Assembly (NCBI RefSeq): GCF_024753135.1 | Contig: NZ_JANUGP010000046.1 | Span: 1-40,953 of the forward strand | From: Streptomyces pyxinicus | Lineage (GTDB): Bacteria > Actinomycetota > Actinomycetes > Streptomycetales > Streptomycetaceae | Direction: 5' to 3' | DNA length: 40,953 bases | Shown here: positions 40,160-40,953 of the stretch, piece by piece | Position numbering within the stretch: position 1 is the stretch's first letter | Layout of the letters: each line of letters opens with the position of its first letter | The notes under the pieces: model-generated | Databases searched by the model: none | What the model was told of the DNA's origin: nothing | The model's input: only the letters and a program-made list of their open reading frames with translations | Position numbers and translations under genes: made by a program

Positions 40160-40846
40160 ATGCACCACATGAAGGGTGATCTTTTCTCCAGTCAGCACGT
40201 GGTGCAGCCGGCCGTGGCGCCGGGCATGTCCGTCGAGAACGCCAAGTGCCTGCGGTACGCGGTGAACGGGGAGATGTACGCGCGGCAGGGCGCGATGATC
40301 GCCTACCGCGGCGGCCTCGCCTTCGAGCGCAAGGGACAGGGCGTGGGCGGCATGCTCAAGCGCGCCGTCACGGGCGAGGGGCTGCCGTTGATGGCCGTGC
40401 GCGGGCAGGGCGAGGCCTGGTTCGCGCACGAGGCGCAGAACTGCTTCATCGTCGAGGTGGAGCCCGGCGACCGGTTCACCGTCAACGGCCGCAACGTCCT
40501 GTGTTTCGACGCCTCGCTGTCGTACGAGATCAAGACGGTGAAGGGCTCGGGCATCGCGGGCGGCGGCCTGTTCAACAGCGTGTTCAGCGGGCACGGCGAG
40601 CTCGGACTGGTCTGCGAGGGCAATCCGCTGGTGATTCCCGTCTCGCCGCAGGCGCCGGTGTACGTCGACACCGACGCCGTGGTGGGCTGGTCCGCGCACC
40701 TGGAGACCTCGCTGCACCGCTCGCAGTCCATCGGCTCGATGCTGCGCGGCGGTTCGGGTGAGGCGGTGCAACTCATGCTCCAGGGCGAGGGGTTCGTCGT
40801 GGTGCGGCCGAGCGAGGTGACGCCGCAGAAGGCACAGCAGCACTGA
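40160..40846 (+). CDS. AIM24-family protein
   Basis: 228 residues from the ATG at 40160; an ATG at 40169 gives a slightly shorter protein. It matches the AIM24 fold: MYARQGAMIAYRGGLAFERK, then EGLPLMAVRGQGEAWFA, FTVNGRNVLCFDASLSYEIK and GLVCEGNPLVIPVSP. No signal peptide or membrane helix is seen. The family is named for a yeast mitochondrial protein; its role in bacteria is unsettled. It follows the serine hydrolase by 30 nt, perhaps as a second gene of that transcript. A hairpin with five T residues follows at 40864-40904. Confidence 0.9.
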   Translation: MHHMKGDLFSSQHVVQPAVAPGMSVENAKCLRYAVNGEMYARQGAMIAYRGGLAFERKGQGVGGMLKRAVTGEGLPLMAVRGQGEAWFAHEAQNCFIVEVEPGDRFTVNGRNVLCFDASLSYEIKTVKGSGIAGGGLFNSVFSGHGELGLVCEGNPLVIPVSPQAPVYVDTDAVVGWSAHLETSLHRSQSIGSMLRGGSGEAVQLMLQGEGFVVVRPSEVTPQKAQQH

Positions 40847-40863
40847 ACCTTCACAACTGAACC

Positions 40864-40904
40864 GGCGGGGCGGGGAACCCCCCCCCCCGGGCCCCCGCCT
40901 TTTT
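40864..40904 (+). terminator. Terminator-like hairpin after the AIM24 gene, with suspect C run
   Basis: GGCGGGG (40864-40870) pairs with CCCCGCC (40893-40899), followed by TTTTT (40900-40904). The loop region contains eleven C residues in a row, which may be a base-calling error. The terminator itself looks real. Confidence 0.55.
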
Positions 40905-40953
40905 CCACAAAAGACCCAGCCCCCGCCCCGGGCGGCCGGGGGACCTTTTCCGG

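Noticed and set aside
1..40953. CRISPR, tRNA, insertion sequence, attachment site or prophage
   Set aside because: No regularly spaced repeats, cloverleaf, transposase, integrase or phage structural gene is seen; the region looks like ordinary chromosome.

Overview
The window is about 41 kb of very high-GC DNA with dense, short-spaced genes and strong G/C bias at third codon positions. A WhiB-family regulator, a SigB/SigF/SigG-type sigma factor with RsbW-like ATP-binding proteins, a GlgE-pathway cluster (treS-pep2-glgB) and many GTG starts together point to a Streptomyces chromosome or a very close actinomycete. I see no tRNA, rRNA, CRISPR array, transposase or phage gene. No stretch over 300 bases is without a gene. 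The longest gaps are 24910-25190 and 13818-14084, and both are described below.

Layout. (1) 1-3881: the end of trehalose synthase, then maltokinase and branching enzyme, i.e. conversion of trehalose to maltose-1-phosphate and alpha-glucan. (2) 3987-11927: a GCS2-type carboxylate-amine ligase, a small DUF6480 membrane protein, a long-chain acyl-CoA ligase, an RsbW-like ATP-binding protein, a type II NADH dehydrogenase and a FUSC-type membrane protein. (3) 11949-14543: a stress-type sigma factor, an RsbW-like ATP-binding protein, a small unknown protein, a candidate small RNA with a strong terminator, and a stand-alone cyclic-nucleotide-binding-fold protein. (4) 14546-18007: an MFS exporter, a LysE-type amino-acid exporter divergent from its LysR regulator, and a WhiB-like protein. 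(5) 18082-22964: a two-component system (overlapping regulator and kinase genes), a lipoprotein L,D-transpeptidase and a secreted M1 peptidase. (6) 23135-31823: XRE-cupin regulator divergent from an epoxide-hydrolase-like enzyme, a TetR-FAD dehydrogenase pair, AlkB-like dioxygenase, MBL-fold hydrolase, DUF4032 protein, universal stress protein and VOC protein. (7) 31944-35424: a tightly overlapping three-gene unit described next. (8) 35447-40846: secreted SGNH hydrolase, secreted M4 metalloprotease, a divergent secreted class C-like serine hydrolase, and an AIM24 protein. The last ~100 bases look like poor-quality contig end.

The most interesting system is 31944-35424. The first protein fuses a response-regulator receiver, a glutaredoxin-like middle and a thioredoxin-reductase-like flavoprotein whose redox CxxC is replaced by G-S-A-L. 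The second is a soluble histidine kinase with an N-terminal cyclic-nucleotide-binding fold. The third is a small UBP-type zinc-finger protein. Both junctions are ATGA overlaps, so the three are almost certainly made together. The parts suggest a phosphorelay that ends in a flavoenzyme rather than in a DNA-binding regulator. That function is inference.

Regulatory DNA is also rich: two tandem GATAC-N6-GTATC operators before the TetR gene, clear inverted repeats in three divergent intergenic regions and before the MFS gene, and several genes whose -10-like element lies 6-8 nt before the start codon, suggesting leaderless transcripts.
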